Below, piece by piece: positions 55,909-64,000 of a stretch of DNA of 64,000 nt. The position numbers and the translations under genes are program-made. The stretch spans positions 3,749,501 through 3,813,500 of the forward strand of contig NZ_CP076543.1 of assembly GCF_030440515.1 (NCBI RefSeq). Reading direction: 5' to 3'. Within the stretch, counting starts at the first letter, position 1, and every line of letters starts with the position of its first letter. The notes beneath the pieces are model-generated. The model saw only the letters and a list, made by a program, of their open reading frames with translations, was not told where the DNA came from and made no database searches. This stretch comes from Streptomyces xanthophaeus. GTDB lineage: Bacteria; Actinomycetota; Actinomycetes; Streptomycetales; Streptomycetaceae.

Positions 55909-58900
55909 TCAGCTGTCACCCTTCAGCTTGTGCTCGGCCTCGGCGGCGGAGAGGGCTTCGACCTCGCGCAGCATCGCCTCGAACTCGTCCAGACCGATGG
56001 ACTCGGCCTGGTGGGCGCGGATCGCCGCCGCGAGCCCCGGTACGGTCGGCGCCTCGAAGACGGCGCTCATCGGGAAGTCACCGTGCGCCTGGCGCAGCCG
56101 TCCCACGATCTGGATGGCGAACAGCGAGTTCCCGCCCAGGTCGTAGAAGTCGTCGTCCGGGCCGATCGGGGAGGCGCCGAGCATCTCCTGCCACACCCGG
56201 GCCACCGACTGGGCCAGTTCGTCGTCCGGCCACACGGTGGCGGGGTCCCAGTCACTGTCCTCGCCCCGGCCGCTGCCGAGCGCGTTCGTGAAGGAGGCCG
56301 CGGTCATGCCCTGCTGGTCGGCCAGGACGTCCTGGAAGTCGGCCCGGGACACCACCAGCTGGGGCAGGCCGGCGAAGAGCGCGGCGCGGGCCAGCGCGAG
56401 GCCGTCGGCGACGGGGATGCCCTGGCTCAGGCGCAGCCGCTCGTACAGCTCGCGCACCTCGGGCAGTCCGGCCATCTGCAGCTCGAACCAGTCGTCCCAC
56501 TCCCACTGGGACCAGTCGAGGGTGACGGTGTTGCGCCCCTGGGCGGAGCCTGCTGCGGCGAAGGCGTCCAGGAAGGCGGCGGCCGCGCAGTTGTCGGCCT
56601 GGCCGAATCCGCCGACGATGCCGGTGGTGGCCGAACCCGAGAGGAAGAAGTCCAGTTCGTCGTCGGCGAGCAGCTCTTCGAGCAGCAGCGTGGAGCGCAC
56701 CCGCGCCCCCAGCACGGCCTCGAAGTCCTCCCGCGACTTGAGCGCGACGAGTCCGGTGCCGCGGGCGTCCGCGCAGTGCAGTACGCCGTCGACGGCGCCC
56801 AGCACGGAGCGGGCCTCCCCGACGAGCAGCCGGGCCTGCTCCGGGTCGGCCAGGTCGGCCGCCCGGTAGGTGACGGCACCGGGACGGGCGGCGCGCAGCG
56901 CGGCGATCCGCTCGGCGCGGGTCCGCTCGGCCCCCGCGGGCAGCGCGGCCCACTCGCTCTCGGCCGGGAACTGCGGGTCCCCGACGAGCACCAGGCGGGC
57001 GCCCGCCCGGGCGAGCTGCTCGGCGAAGCTCAGCCCGGCCTCGCCGGACACGCCGGTGACCAGGTAGCCGGCGTCGGCCCGCCACGCCCGCTCGACGGGT
57101 ACGGCCGGCGGCTCCACCGGCGCGAAGGCGCGGCCCAGCCGCTGGGTGCCCCGGTAGGCGACGAGGGTCTCGGTGCCGGGACCGGCCAGTTCGGCGGTGA
57201 GCTGCCGGACCAGACGCGTCCGCGCGGCGGTGTCCGCCGGGGGCAGTACGTCGATGCTCCGGCACGTCAGCCGGGTGTACTCCTGCGGCAGGACGGTGAC
57301 CGCCCCGTACAGGGCGGCCCGCTCGGGGCGGGTCACGTCCGAGCCGTGCGCGTCCTGCAGCCGGTCGGTGAGGACGTCGACGCGCACCGGGGTGTCGGCG
57401 CCGCTCTCGCCGAGGGCCTGGGCCAGCGCGACCAGGCTGTGGAAGCCGGTGGCCACGCCGTCGGCGTAGCGCTCCGCGGCCGTGGCCGGAGCCGAGCCGT
57501 CCGGCCCGGTGACGGCCCAGGCGTGCAGGATCCGGTCCGGGGCCGCCCCGTCCTGGCGCAGCTCCGCCAGGACCCGGCCCAGGTGTCCGGCGTCCGCCGG
57601 GTCGGCGTCGAAGCCGCGCTCGGAGGTGCGGGCGTACGCCGCCGCCTTGCGCACGGTGGTGACGCTGTCGCCGCGCTCGCGCAGGGCGGCGGCCAGGTCG
57701 TCGGCCAGGCCGCGCTCGTCGGCCAGCACCAGCCAGGTGGCCGGTCCGGCCGGCTCGGCGGCGGCGGCCAGCGGCGCGCGGTGCCAGACCGGCGCGTACG
57801 TCCAGCGCGCGCTGTCGGTGCGGACGCTCGTGGCCTTGGCCGGCTTCGGCAGCAGGAAGCTGCGGCCCTGGAAGGGGTAGGCGGGCAGCGGCACCCGGCG
57901 GCGCGCGCCGCTCTCGTGCAGGGCGCTCCAGTCGACGCCGACGCCGTGGCGCCACAGCTCCGCGAGGCCCTCGCGGACCGCGCGGTGCTCGGCGGGCGCC
58001 TCGGCGCCGGCGCGCGGCTTGCGCAGGAGGGTGACGACGGGGCCCGGCTCCGGGTGGGTCTTGACGAGCCCGCCGAGCTGGCTGCCGGGGCCGGCCTCGA
58101 CGAACACGGCGGGGCCGCACTGGGCGAGGGCGGCGATGCCGTCGGAGAACCGGACGGGCCGGCGGGTGTGGGCGACCCAGTACGCCGGGTCGGTGGCCTG
58201 CTCGTCGGTGATCCAGGTACCGGTGACGTTGGACAGGAAGGGGATCTTCGGCGCGTTCAGCGTGACCGAGCGCAGCACCTCCTCCAGGCCGGGCAGGGCG
58301 GACTCGACCAGCGCGGTGTGGAAGGCGTGCGAGGTCTCCAGCTCGCGGACGGAGGCGCCCTGGGCCTCCAGGACCCGGCGGGCCGCGGCGACCTCCTCGG
58401 GCGTGCCGGCGACCACGCAGGAGCCGGGCGCGTTGACCGCGGCGATCGTCGCGCGGCCCTCCAGCGCCCGGGTGAGCGCCTCCTCGTCGAGGAGTACGGA
58501 CAGCATCCGGCCGGGCGCGAGGTCCTGCATCAGCTGGGCGCGGCGGGCGACCACGCGCAGGATGTCCTCCAGGCTGAACACCCCGGCCAGGCAGGCCGAT
58601 ACGTACTCGCCCAGGCTGTGGCCGGTCATGGCGGACGGCTCGACGCCCCAGGAGAGCAGCAGCTGCGCGGTGGCGTAGTCGACGGAGAAGACGGTGGGCT
58701 GGGTGTAGAGGGTCTGCCGCAGCCGCTCGCGGGTCTCCTCGCCGTCGGCGGCGAACGCCACGTCCCGGACGTCCCAGCCGAGCTGGGGCAGCAGGAGCTC
58801 GGCGCACCGGTCGAGGGCTGCGCGGAAGACGGGCTCGGTGCGGTACAGGTCCGCGCCCATGCCCGGGTACTGGGCACCCTGGCCGGGGAAGAGGAACACC

Positions 58901-60534
58901 ACCTCGGGGGTTCCCCCGCCCTGCCCGGCGGCCACGGCGGACGCGGCGGGCCGGTCCTGGCGCAGCGCGGCGGCGGCGCCCTCCAGGCTGTCGGCCACCA
59001 CGGCACGGCGGTACGGGAGTTCGGCGCGGCCCGACTGCAGCGTGTGGGCGGCGTCCGCGAGGGCAGCGCCGCTCCCGGTGAGCGCGTCCGCGAGACGCTC
59101 CGCGGCGGCGTCGAGGGCTTCGGGGGTGCGGGCCGACAGGGGCAGCACCTGCCAGTCGCCGTCCGCGCCGGGGTCCGCGCCGGGGTCCGCGGCGACGGCG
59201 GGGTCCGCGACGACGGCCGGGGCCGCCTCCAGGACCACGTGCGCGTTGGTGCCGCCGATGCCGAAGGCGCTCACCCCGGCGCGCGGCGGGGTCGCCGTCT
59301 TCGGCCAGGGGGTGCTCTCGCCGGTGACCACGAACGGGCCCTTGTCGAGGGCGAGCCGCGGGTTGGGGGCGCGGAAGTGCGCGGTCGGCGGGATGAAGCG
59401 GTGCTCCAGGGCGAGCGCGGCCTTGATCAGGCCGGCCACGCCGGCGGCCGCGTCGAGGTGGCCGATGTTGGACTTCACCGAGCCCAGGTGGACGGAGCCG
59501 GCGGCCGCGTCGGGGCCGAAGGCCTCGGTGAGCGCCTGCACCTCGATGGGGTCGCCGAGCGGGGTGGCGGTGCCGTGCGCCTCGACGTACTGGACGGTGG
59601 CGGGTTCGACGCCCGCGACGGCCAGCGCCTCGGCGATGACCTCGGCCTGGCCGTGCGGGGACGGCGCGGTGAAGCCGATCTTGGCGGCGCCGTCGTTGTT
59701 GACGGCCGAGCCCCGGATCACGGCATGGATGTGGTCGCCGTCGGCGACCGCGTCCTCCAGGCGCTTGAGGACGACCAGGGCGACGCCGTCGCCGGAGACC
59801 GTGCCGGAGGCGTCCGCGTCGAAGGGGCGGCAGTGGCCGTCCGTCGAGAGGATCGCGCCCTCCTCGTAGCGGTAGCCGCGCGGCTCGAACTCGCGCACCG
59901 CGACGCCGCCCGCGAGGGCCAGGTCGCACTCGCGGCCGAGCAGCGACTGCACGGCCAGGTGCACGCCGACCAGCGAGGAGGAGCAGGCGCTCTGCACGGT
60001 GAAGCTGGGCCCGGTCAGACCGAGCTTGTAGGAGACGCGCAGCGCCAGCATGCCGGGGTCGTTGCCGATCGCGACCTGGATCTCGTCGGAGATCCGGCCG
60101 TCGCCGCCGCTGTCGGCGATCCGCTCGCGCAGGTAGCCGCTGCCCGAGGTCCCGGCGAAGACGCCGGTGCGGCCCTCGAAAGAGCCCGCCGGGTAGCCGG
60201 CCCGCTCCAGGGCCTGCCAGGCGGTCTCCAGCAGCAACCGGTGCTGCGGGTCCATCAGTTCGGCCTCGGAGCGGGTCACGCCGAAGAACTCGGCGTCGAA
60301 CCGGTCGAACCCCTCGACGGGGAAGCCCGACTTCACGTAGGCCGGGTCGGCGAGCAGCGCCTCGGGCACGCCCGCCCCGGCGAGCTGCTCGTCGGAGTAG
60401 TCGGTGCGGCCCACTTCGCCCGCCGCCAGCATGTGCCACAGGGCGTCGACATCGCCGGCACCGGGGAAGCGGCCGCTCATCCCGATGATGGCCACGGACT
60501 GCTCGGGCAGCGGCAGATCCGCTTCGTACGTCAT
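55909..60534 (-). CDS. Type I PKS module KS-AT-KR(inactive?)-ACP
   Basis: The protein has 1541 residues. KS (about 12-435) has Cys184 in VQSACSSSL, EAHGTATPLGDP and SNIGHLDAAAG, so it is active. AT (about 540-840) has PGQGAQYPGMG and GHSLGEYVSA, with HAFH at the specificity site, which means malonyl-CoA. A structural region and KR-like domain (about 920-1380) follow. The nucleotide loop is TGVSGEAG, and the catalytic block reads GQADNCAAAAFLDA instead of GQxxYAAANAFLDA: Tyr is Asn and the later Asn is Ala, so reduction is unlikely. ACP (about 1425-1500) has DLGGNSLFA. Linked by ATGA to the A-T gene upstream, it should extend its aminoacyl group by two carbons, leaving a beta-keto group. Confidence 0.92.
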   Translation of the reverse strand: MTYEADLPLPEQSVAIIGMSGRFPGAGDVDALWHMLAAGEVGRTDYSDEQLAGAGVPEALLADPAYVKSGFPVEGFDRFDAEFFGVTRSEAELMDPQHRLLLETAWQALERAGYPAGSFEGRTGVFAGTSGSGYLRERIADSGGDGRISDEIQVAIGNDPGMLALRVSYKLGLTGPSFTVQSACSSSLVGVHLAVQSLLGRECDLALAGGVAVREFEPRGYRYEEGAILSTDGHCRPFDADASGTVSGDGVALVVLKRLEDAVADGDHIHAVIRGSAVNNDGAAKIGFTAPSPHGQAEVIAEALAVAGVEPATVQYVEAHGTATPLGDPIEVQALTEAFGPDAAAGSVHLGSVKSNIGHLDAAAGVAGLIKAALALEHRFIPPTAHFRAPNPRLALDKGPFVVTGESTPWPKTATPPRAGVSAFGIGGTNAHVVLEAAPAVVADPAVAADPGADPGADGDWQVLPLSARTPEALDAAAERLADALTGSGAALADAAHTLQSGRAELPYRRAVVADSLEGAAAALRQDRPAASAVAAGQGGGTPEVVFLFPGQGAQYPGMGADLYRTEPVFRAALDRCAELLLPQLGWDVRDVAFAADGEETRERLRQTLYTQPTVFSVDYATAQLLLSWGVEPSAMTGHSLGEYVSACLAGVFSLEDILRVVARRAQLMQDLAPGRMLSVLLDEEALTRALEGRATIAAVNAPGSCVVAGTPEEVAAARRVLEAQGASVRELETSHAFHTALVESALPGLEEVLRSVTLNAPKIPFLSNVTGTWITDEQATDPAYWVAHTRRPVRFSDGIAALAQCGPAVFVEAGPGSQLGGLVKTHPEPGPVVTLLRKPRAGAEAPAEHRAVREGLAELWRHGVGVDWSALHESGARRRVPLPAYPFQGRSFLLPKPAKATSVRTDSARWTYAPVWHRAPLAAAAEPAGPATWLVLADERGLADDLAAALRERGDSVTTVRKAAAYARTSERGFDADPADAGHLGRVLAELRQDGAAPDRILHAWAVTGPDGSAPATAAERYADGVATGFHSLVALAQALGESGADTPVRVDVLTDRLQDAHGSDVTRPERAALYGAVTVLPQEYTRLTCRSIDVLPPADTAARTRLVRQLTAELAGPGTETLVAYRGTQRLGRAFAPVEPPAVPVERAWRADAGYLVTGVSGEAGLSFAEQLARAGARLVLVGDPQFPAESEWAALPAGAERTRAERIAALRAARPGAVTYRAADLADPEQARLLVGEARSVLGAVDGVLHCADARGTGLVALKSREDFEAVLGARVRSTLLLEELLADDELDFFLSGSATTGIVGGFGQADNCAAAAFLDAFAAAGSAQGRNTVTLDWSQWEWDDWFELQMAGLPEVRELYERLRLSQGIPVADGLALARAALFAGLPQLVVSRADFQDVLADQQGMTAASFTNALGSGRGEDSDWDPATVWPDDELAQSVARVWQEMLGASPIGPDDDFYDLGGNSLFAIQIVGRLRQAHGDFPMSAVFEAPTVPGLAAAIRAHQAESIGLDEFEAMLREVEALSAAEAEHKLKGDS

Positions 60535-62396
60535 GCGTTCTCCCCGTGCGGGTTGGTGGTGGACTGTGCGGCGAGCAGCTCTTCCAGGGCCGCCGCGAGT
60601 TCTCGGACCGTGGGCAGGTCGAAGAAGATCCGCAGCGTCACGGCGACGCCGAACTGCTCCTTCGAACGGGCCACGACCTGGGTCGCGAGCATCGAGTGCC
60701 CGCCGAGGTCGAAGAAGTCGTCGTCGAGGCCGACCCGGTCGACCGAGAGCACATCGGCCCAGATCTCCGCGAGGGCCTTCTCCACCGGGGTGCCGGCGGC
60801 CTCGAAGTCGCCGCCCAGGTCGGGGCGTACGGCCTCGGGCGCGGGCAGGGCCCGCCGGTCGACCTTGCCGTTGAGGGTCAGCGGCAGACGCTCCAGCGGG
60901 ACGAAGACGTTCGGCAGCATGTACGCGGGCAGGGTGCGGCCCAGGTGCTCGCGCAGTGCGGCCGTACCGTCACCCGGTTCGGCCCCTGCGGACACCCAGT
61001 AGGCGACCAGGCGCGGCTCGCCCACCGAGTCCTCGTCGACGATCACCACGCAGTCCCGGACGTCCGGGTGGCGGGTCAGGGCGTTCTCGATCTCGCCGAG
61101 CTCGATGCGGTAACCGCGCACCTTGACCTGGTGGTCGAGCCGGCCGAGGTACTCGTGGTCGCCGTCCGCGCCCCGCCGGGCGCTGTCGCCCGAGCGGTAG
61201 CGGCGGGCGCCGGGCTCGGCCGCGTCCGGGTCGGGCAGGAAGCGCCCGGCGGTCAGGGAGGGCCGGCCCAGGTAGCCGCGGGCCACCCCGGCGCCGCCGA
61301 CGAACAGCTCGCCGGCCTCGCCGTCGGCCGCCCGGGTGCCGTCCGCGGCGGCGACCTCCATCGTCCAGCCCTCGAACGCGCCGCCGATCATGGAGCCGGC
61401 CCCGGCGTCGAGGTCGGCCGAGGTCATCCGGCGGTAGGTGGAATGCACGGTGGTCTCGGTGATCCCGTACATGTTGACGAGCTCGGGCCGGTCCTCACCG
61501 TGCCGGGCGATCCACGGCCGCAGCATCTCGGGCGGCAGCGCCTCGCCCGCGAAGACGACCAGGCGCAGCGCGTCGAGGGCGGCCGGTCCGGCGCCGGGCG
61601 GCTGCTCCTCCTCGTAGCGCACCAGCTGCCGGAAGGCGGCCGGGGTCTGGTTGAGGACGGTCACCCGCTCGCGGTGCAGCAGCGCGTGGAACTCCTGCGG
61701 CGAGCGCCGGGTCTCCTCCGGTACGACGACGAGCCGCCCGCCGTGCAGCAGCGCGCCCCACATCTCCCACACCGACACGTCGAAGGCGGCGGAGGCGAAC
61801 ATGGACCAGACGTCGTCGGGGCCGAAGCCGAAGTGGCCCCGGGTGCCGGTGAGCAGGCCCGTCACGTTGCGGTGCTCGATCATGACGCCCTTGGGGGTGC
61901 CGGTCGAACCGCTGGTGTAGATGACGTACGCGAGGCTCGCCGGGCCGGTGCCCGCGTCCTCCGGCGCGGTGTCCGGGTGGCCGCCGAGGTCGGTGCCGCC
62001 GGGGCCGGTCAGGACGGTGTGCGCGGCGGGCAGCCCCCGCCCGTCCCGGTCGGTGACCAGGACGGTGGCGCCGGCGTCGGCGAGGGTGAAGGCGATCCGC
62101 TCGTCCGGGCTCGCCGGGTCGAGCGGCACGTACGCGCCGCCCGCCTTGAGCACCGCGAGCAGCGCCGTCACCAGGGCGGTGGTGCGCTCCATGCAGACGG
62201 CGACCGGCACTTCGGGGCCGACGCCGAGGGAGCGCAGGTGGTGGGCGAGGCGGTTGGCGGAGCGGTCGAGCTCGCGGTAGGTCAGCCGGCCGTCGATGCC
62301 GGTCACGGCGATCGCGTCGCCCCGCACCGACGCCTGCCGCGCGAACCAGGCGTCGATGGTGCCCGTTCCCGGGGCGGCCAGTGGGTCAGCGGTCAC
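60531..62396 (-). CDS. NRPS A-T didomain, threonine-like specificity code
   Basis: The protein has 621 residues. The A domain (about 15-520) has YTSGSTGTPKGVM, YGITETT, YRSGDSA, GRLDHQVKVRGYRIELGEIE and LNGKVDRRAL, all functional. Pocket residues by alignment to GrsA read D-V-W-N-V-A-M-V-H, nearest to the Thr code D-F-W-N-I-G-M-V-H. The carrier (about 535-605) has DLGGHSMLA with Ser. It lacks a C domain; the preceding gene, overlapping by 11 bases, is a C protein, so the normal C-A-T module is split into two polypeptides. Its end overlaps the PKS start, so the aminoacyl or peptidyl group should pass to the KS. Confidence 0.88.
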   Translation of the reverse strand: MTADPLAAPGTGTIDAWFARQASVRGDAIAVTGIDGRLTYRELDRSANRLAHHLRSLGVGPEVPVAVCMERTTALVTALLAVLKAGGAYVPLDPASPDERIAFTLADAGATVLVTDRDGRGLPAAHTVLTGPGGTDLGGHPDTAPEDAGTGPASLAYVIYTSGSTGTPKGVMIEHRNVTGLLTGTRGHFGFGPDDVWSMFASAAFDVSVWEMWGALLHGGRLVVVPEETRRSPQEFHALLHRERVTVLNQTPAAFRQLVRYEEEQPPGAGPAALDALRLVVFAGEALPPEMLRPWIARHGEDRPELVNMYGITETTVHSTYRRMTSADLDAGAGSMIGGAFEGWTMEVAAADGTRAADGEAGELFVGGAGVARGYLGRPSLTAGRFLPDPDAAEPGARRYRSGDSARRGADGDHEYLGRLDHQVKVRGYRIELGEIENALTRHPDVRDCVVIVDEDSVGEPRLVAYWVSAGAEPGDGTAALREHLGRTLPAYMLPNVFVPLERLPLTLNGKVDRRALPAPEAVRPDLGGDFEAAGTPVEKALAEIWADVLSVDRVGLDDDFFDLGGHSMLATQVVARSKEQFGVAVTLRIFFDLPTVRELAAALEELLAAQSTTNPHGENA

Positions 62397-64000
62397 GGTG
62401 CGTGTTCCTCTCGGTGCCGGACACCCGGAAGCGGACCGCTAGGAGATCCAGCACGGGCCCGTCCGGGAAGGTGATTGCGTCGTGCAGCGTCTGCTCGTAG
62501 GCGGCCAGCAGCGCGGCCGGGGTCTCGGGCCCGAACAGGTCGGTGTCGTATTCGAGGGTCAGCGCGACACCCGCACCGCTCTCCTGCGCGTACAGGCTGA
62601 GGTCGTACTTCGCGGTGTCCTGCGGGCCCGTGAGGTCGAGGGAGCAGTGCTCCAGCCCGGCGAAGACCGGGTCCGACTGCTCCTTGAGGAAGCTGAACAT
62701 CACCCGGAACACCGGCAGGAAGTCCCGGCTGCGCCGGGACACGAGGGCCTCGACCAGTTTGTCGAAGGGCAGTTCCTGCTGCGCGGAAGCGTCGAGCAGC
62801 GCGGTACGGGTACGGGCGAGCAGCCCCCGGAAGGCCGGGTCCCCGCCGAGTCCGACGCGGACCGGAACCATGTTGATGAGGCAGCCGAGGAGCTCCTGGA
62901 GCTCGGGCCGGGTGCGGCCGGCGACCGGGATGCCCACGATGACGTCCTCGGTCCCGGACCAGCCCGCGAGCAGCGCCTGGAACCCGGCGAGCAGCGTCAT
63001 GTTGAGCGTTCCGCGCTCGGTGCGGCCGAACTCCCTCAGGCGGGAGACGAGTTCGGGTCCGAGGTCGCGGGTGACGACCGCGCCGCGGAAGGACCGGTGG
63101 CGGGGCCGGGGGTGGTCGGTGGGCACGGCGAGGGCCTGCGGGTCGTCGCCGAGCACCGCCCGCCAGTGGGCGGTCAGGGCGTCCAGGGTGTCGCCCTGGA
63201 GCCGCTCGCGCTGCCAGACGGCGTAGTCGGCGTACTGCAGCGCGGGCTCGCCGCCGATGCCCGCGACCGTACCCACGCCCGTGCCCGCGCCCGTGCCCGG
63301 GTCGCCGTACAGCTCCCCCAGCTCCCGGAAGAAGATCTCGACGGACCAGCCGTCGATGGCGATGTGATGGAACGTCACCACCAGGTGGTGGTCCTCGGCG
63401 CCGAGCCGCAGCAGGTGGGCCCGCAGCGGCAGGTCGGCGGCGAGGTCGAAGACGTACGCGCCCGCCTCGGCGGCGATGCGCGCCGCCTCGGCCGCGGGTT
63501 CCGCCGCGCCGGTCAGGTCGGTGGCCGGGAGCGGGAACTCCCCGGGTGCGGCGACGGCCTGGTGGGGCACCCCGGACGACGCCTGGTAGGTCGTGCGCAG
63601 CACCTCGTGCCGGGCGACGAGCGCGGTCAGCGCCCGGCCGAGCCTGCCGTGGTCGAGGGCGCCGCGCAGCTTCAGCACGGTCGGCACGTTGTAGAGCGTG
63701 GTGTCGGGGTCGATCTGCTGCATGAACCAGAGCCGCTGCTGGGCGAAGGACAGTGCGGGCCGCTCCGGCCGCACCCCGGCCCGCGGGCCCGACGGTCCCT
63801 CCGCCGCGGCTCCCGCCCCCGGTCCCGTCCCCGCCTTCCTGGCCGCCATGGCGCCGCGCACCAGGCGGGCCATGCCCTCCAGGGTGCCCGCGTCGAGCAG
63901 CCCCGCGGGCTCGACGCGGGCGCCGAGCTCCTCGTCGATCCGGTCGGCGAGGGTGCGTACCGCTTCCGGCCGCCCGCCCAGTGCCTGCCAGTGCGAGCCG
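62386..64000 (-). CDS. NRPS protein ending in a condensation domain, preceded by a carrier-like segment (partial)
   Basis: At least 537 residues; the frame is open to the window edge, so the N-terminus is missing. The first visible residues (GSHWQALGGRPEAVRTLADR and on) align with the second half of a carrier domain, but the phosphopantetheine Ser is replaced by Pro (LGGRP for LGGHS). A Pro/Gly-rich linker of about 25 residues leads to a full C domain with LSFAQQRLWFMQQIDP, FHHIAIDGWS (intact HHxxxDG), YADYAVWQRERLQGD and VGIPVAGRTRPELQ. The protein ends after the C domain and overlaps the A-T gene by 11 bases. A Met at 63873 exists but lies inside the carrier-like segment, so it is not the start. 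Confidence 0.85.
   Translation of the reverse strand, partial: GSHWQALGGRPEAVRTLADRIDEELGARVEPAGLLDAGTLEGMARLVRGAMAARKAGTGPGAGAAAEGPSGPRAGVRPERPALSFAQQRLWFMQQIDPDTTLYNVPTVLKLRGALDHGRLGRALTALVARHEVLRTTYQASSGVPHQAVAAPGEFPLPATDLTGAAEPAAEAARIAAEAGAYVFDLAADLPLRAHLLRLGAEDHHLVVTFHHIAIDGWSVEIFFRELGELYGDPGTGAGTGVGTVAGIGGEPALQYADYAVWQRERLQGDTLDALTAHWRAVLGDDPQALAVPTDHPRPRHRSFRGAVVTRDLGPELVSRLREFGRTERGTLNMTLLAGFQALLAGWSGTEDVIVGIPVAGRTRPELQELLGCLINMVPVRVGLGGDPAFRGLLARTRTALLDASAQQELPFDKLVEALVSRRSRDFLPVFRVMFSFLKEQSDPVFAGLEHCSLDLTGPQDTAKYDLSLYAQESGAGVALTLEYDTDLFGPETPAALLAAYEQTLHDAITFPDGPVLDLLAVRFRVSGTERNTHRDR

Noticed and set aside
55930..61002. A 1690-codon plus-strand frame opposite the PKS gene, and similar ones at 46197-50381 and 50448-54932
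   Set aside because: Same reason: they mirror well-supported synthetase genes on the minus strand, and their translations are Gly/Arg/Val-rich without domains.

Overview
The window looks like a Streptomyces chromosome. It is uniformly very GC-rich, uses GTG/TTG starts and ATGA/GTGA overlaps freely, and carries streptomycete marker genes: a tipA-type regulator with its promoter, an XRE/DUF397 pair, a SigE-family sigma factor, and the order folP-folB-folK / folE-ftsH-hpt-tilS-dacB-ppa. All assignments come from reading the sequence and from knowledge of the families; no database search or structure prediction was run.

Region 1 (1-17.1 kb) is conserved core. It holds a lysyl-phosphatidylglycerol-synthase-like membrane protein, then a rightward folate operon (folP, NTF2-like, folB, folK, DUF3180). 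A leftward block follows: folE, ftsH, hpt, tilS, a DUF2342 metalloprotease-like protein and dacB. Next come ppa, a ThrE-type exporter and a DedA protein. Between DUF3180 and folE sits a foreign-looking gene for a free-standing intein/LAGLIDADG protein that has lost its splice residues.

Region 2 (17.1-29.5 kb) is regulatory and stress-related: tipA, a PadR-controlled DrrAB-type ABC exporter, a DinB-like protein, a class B penicillin-binding protein, an aldehyde dehydrogenase, an XRE-DUF5753 regulator with an ATP-binding anti-sigma-like protein and a DUF397 partner, a DUF2786 protein and a divergent HxlR/NmrA pair. A TGCACGTGCA palindrome occurs three times around the XRE/DUF397 module.

Region 3 (29.5-38.8 kb) is mixed: a PolA-like polymerase lacking the 5' nuclease, a sigma factor with a downstream membrane protein, a GNAT, a serine hydrolase, two membrane-anchored extracellular proteins and an epimerase/reductase.

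Region 4 (38.9-64 kb, continuing past the window) is a hybrid NRPS-PKS gene cluster, all on the minus strand and almost all coupled by overlapping start and stop codons, closed by a perfect 16-bp hairpin. In order of transcription: (carrier-like fragment without Ser)-C; A(Thr-like code)-T; KS-AT(malonyl)-KR(no Tyr)-ACP; a MupA-type flavin monooxygenase; C-A(Gly code)-T-TE (Cys nucleophile); an MFS exporter; C-A(degenerate)-T; a stand-alone A; half-C-A-T; an ATP-grasp ligase; a HAD phosphatase-like protein; and an NAD(P)-binding oxidoreductase. Split modules, crippled domains and an unusual thioesterase make this the best candidate here for an undescribed pathway.
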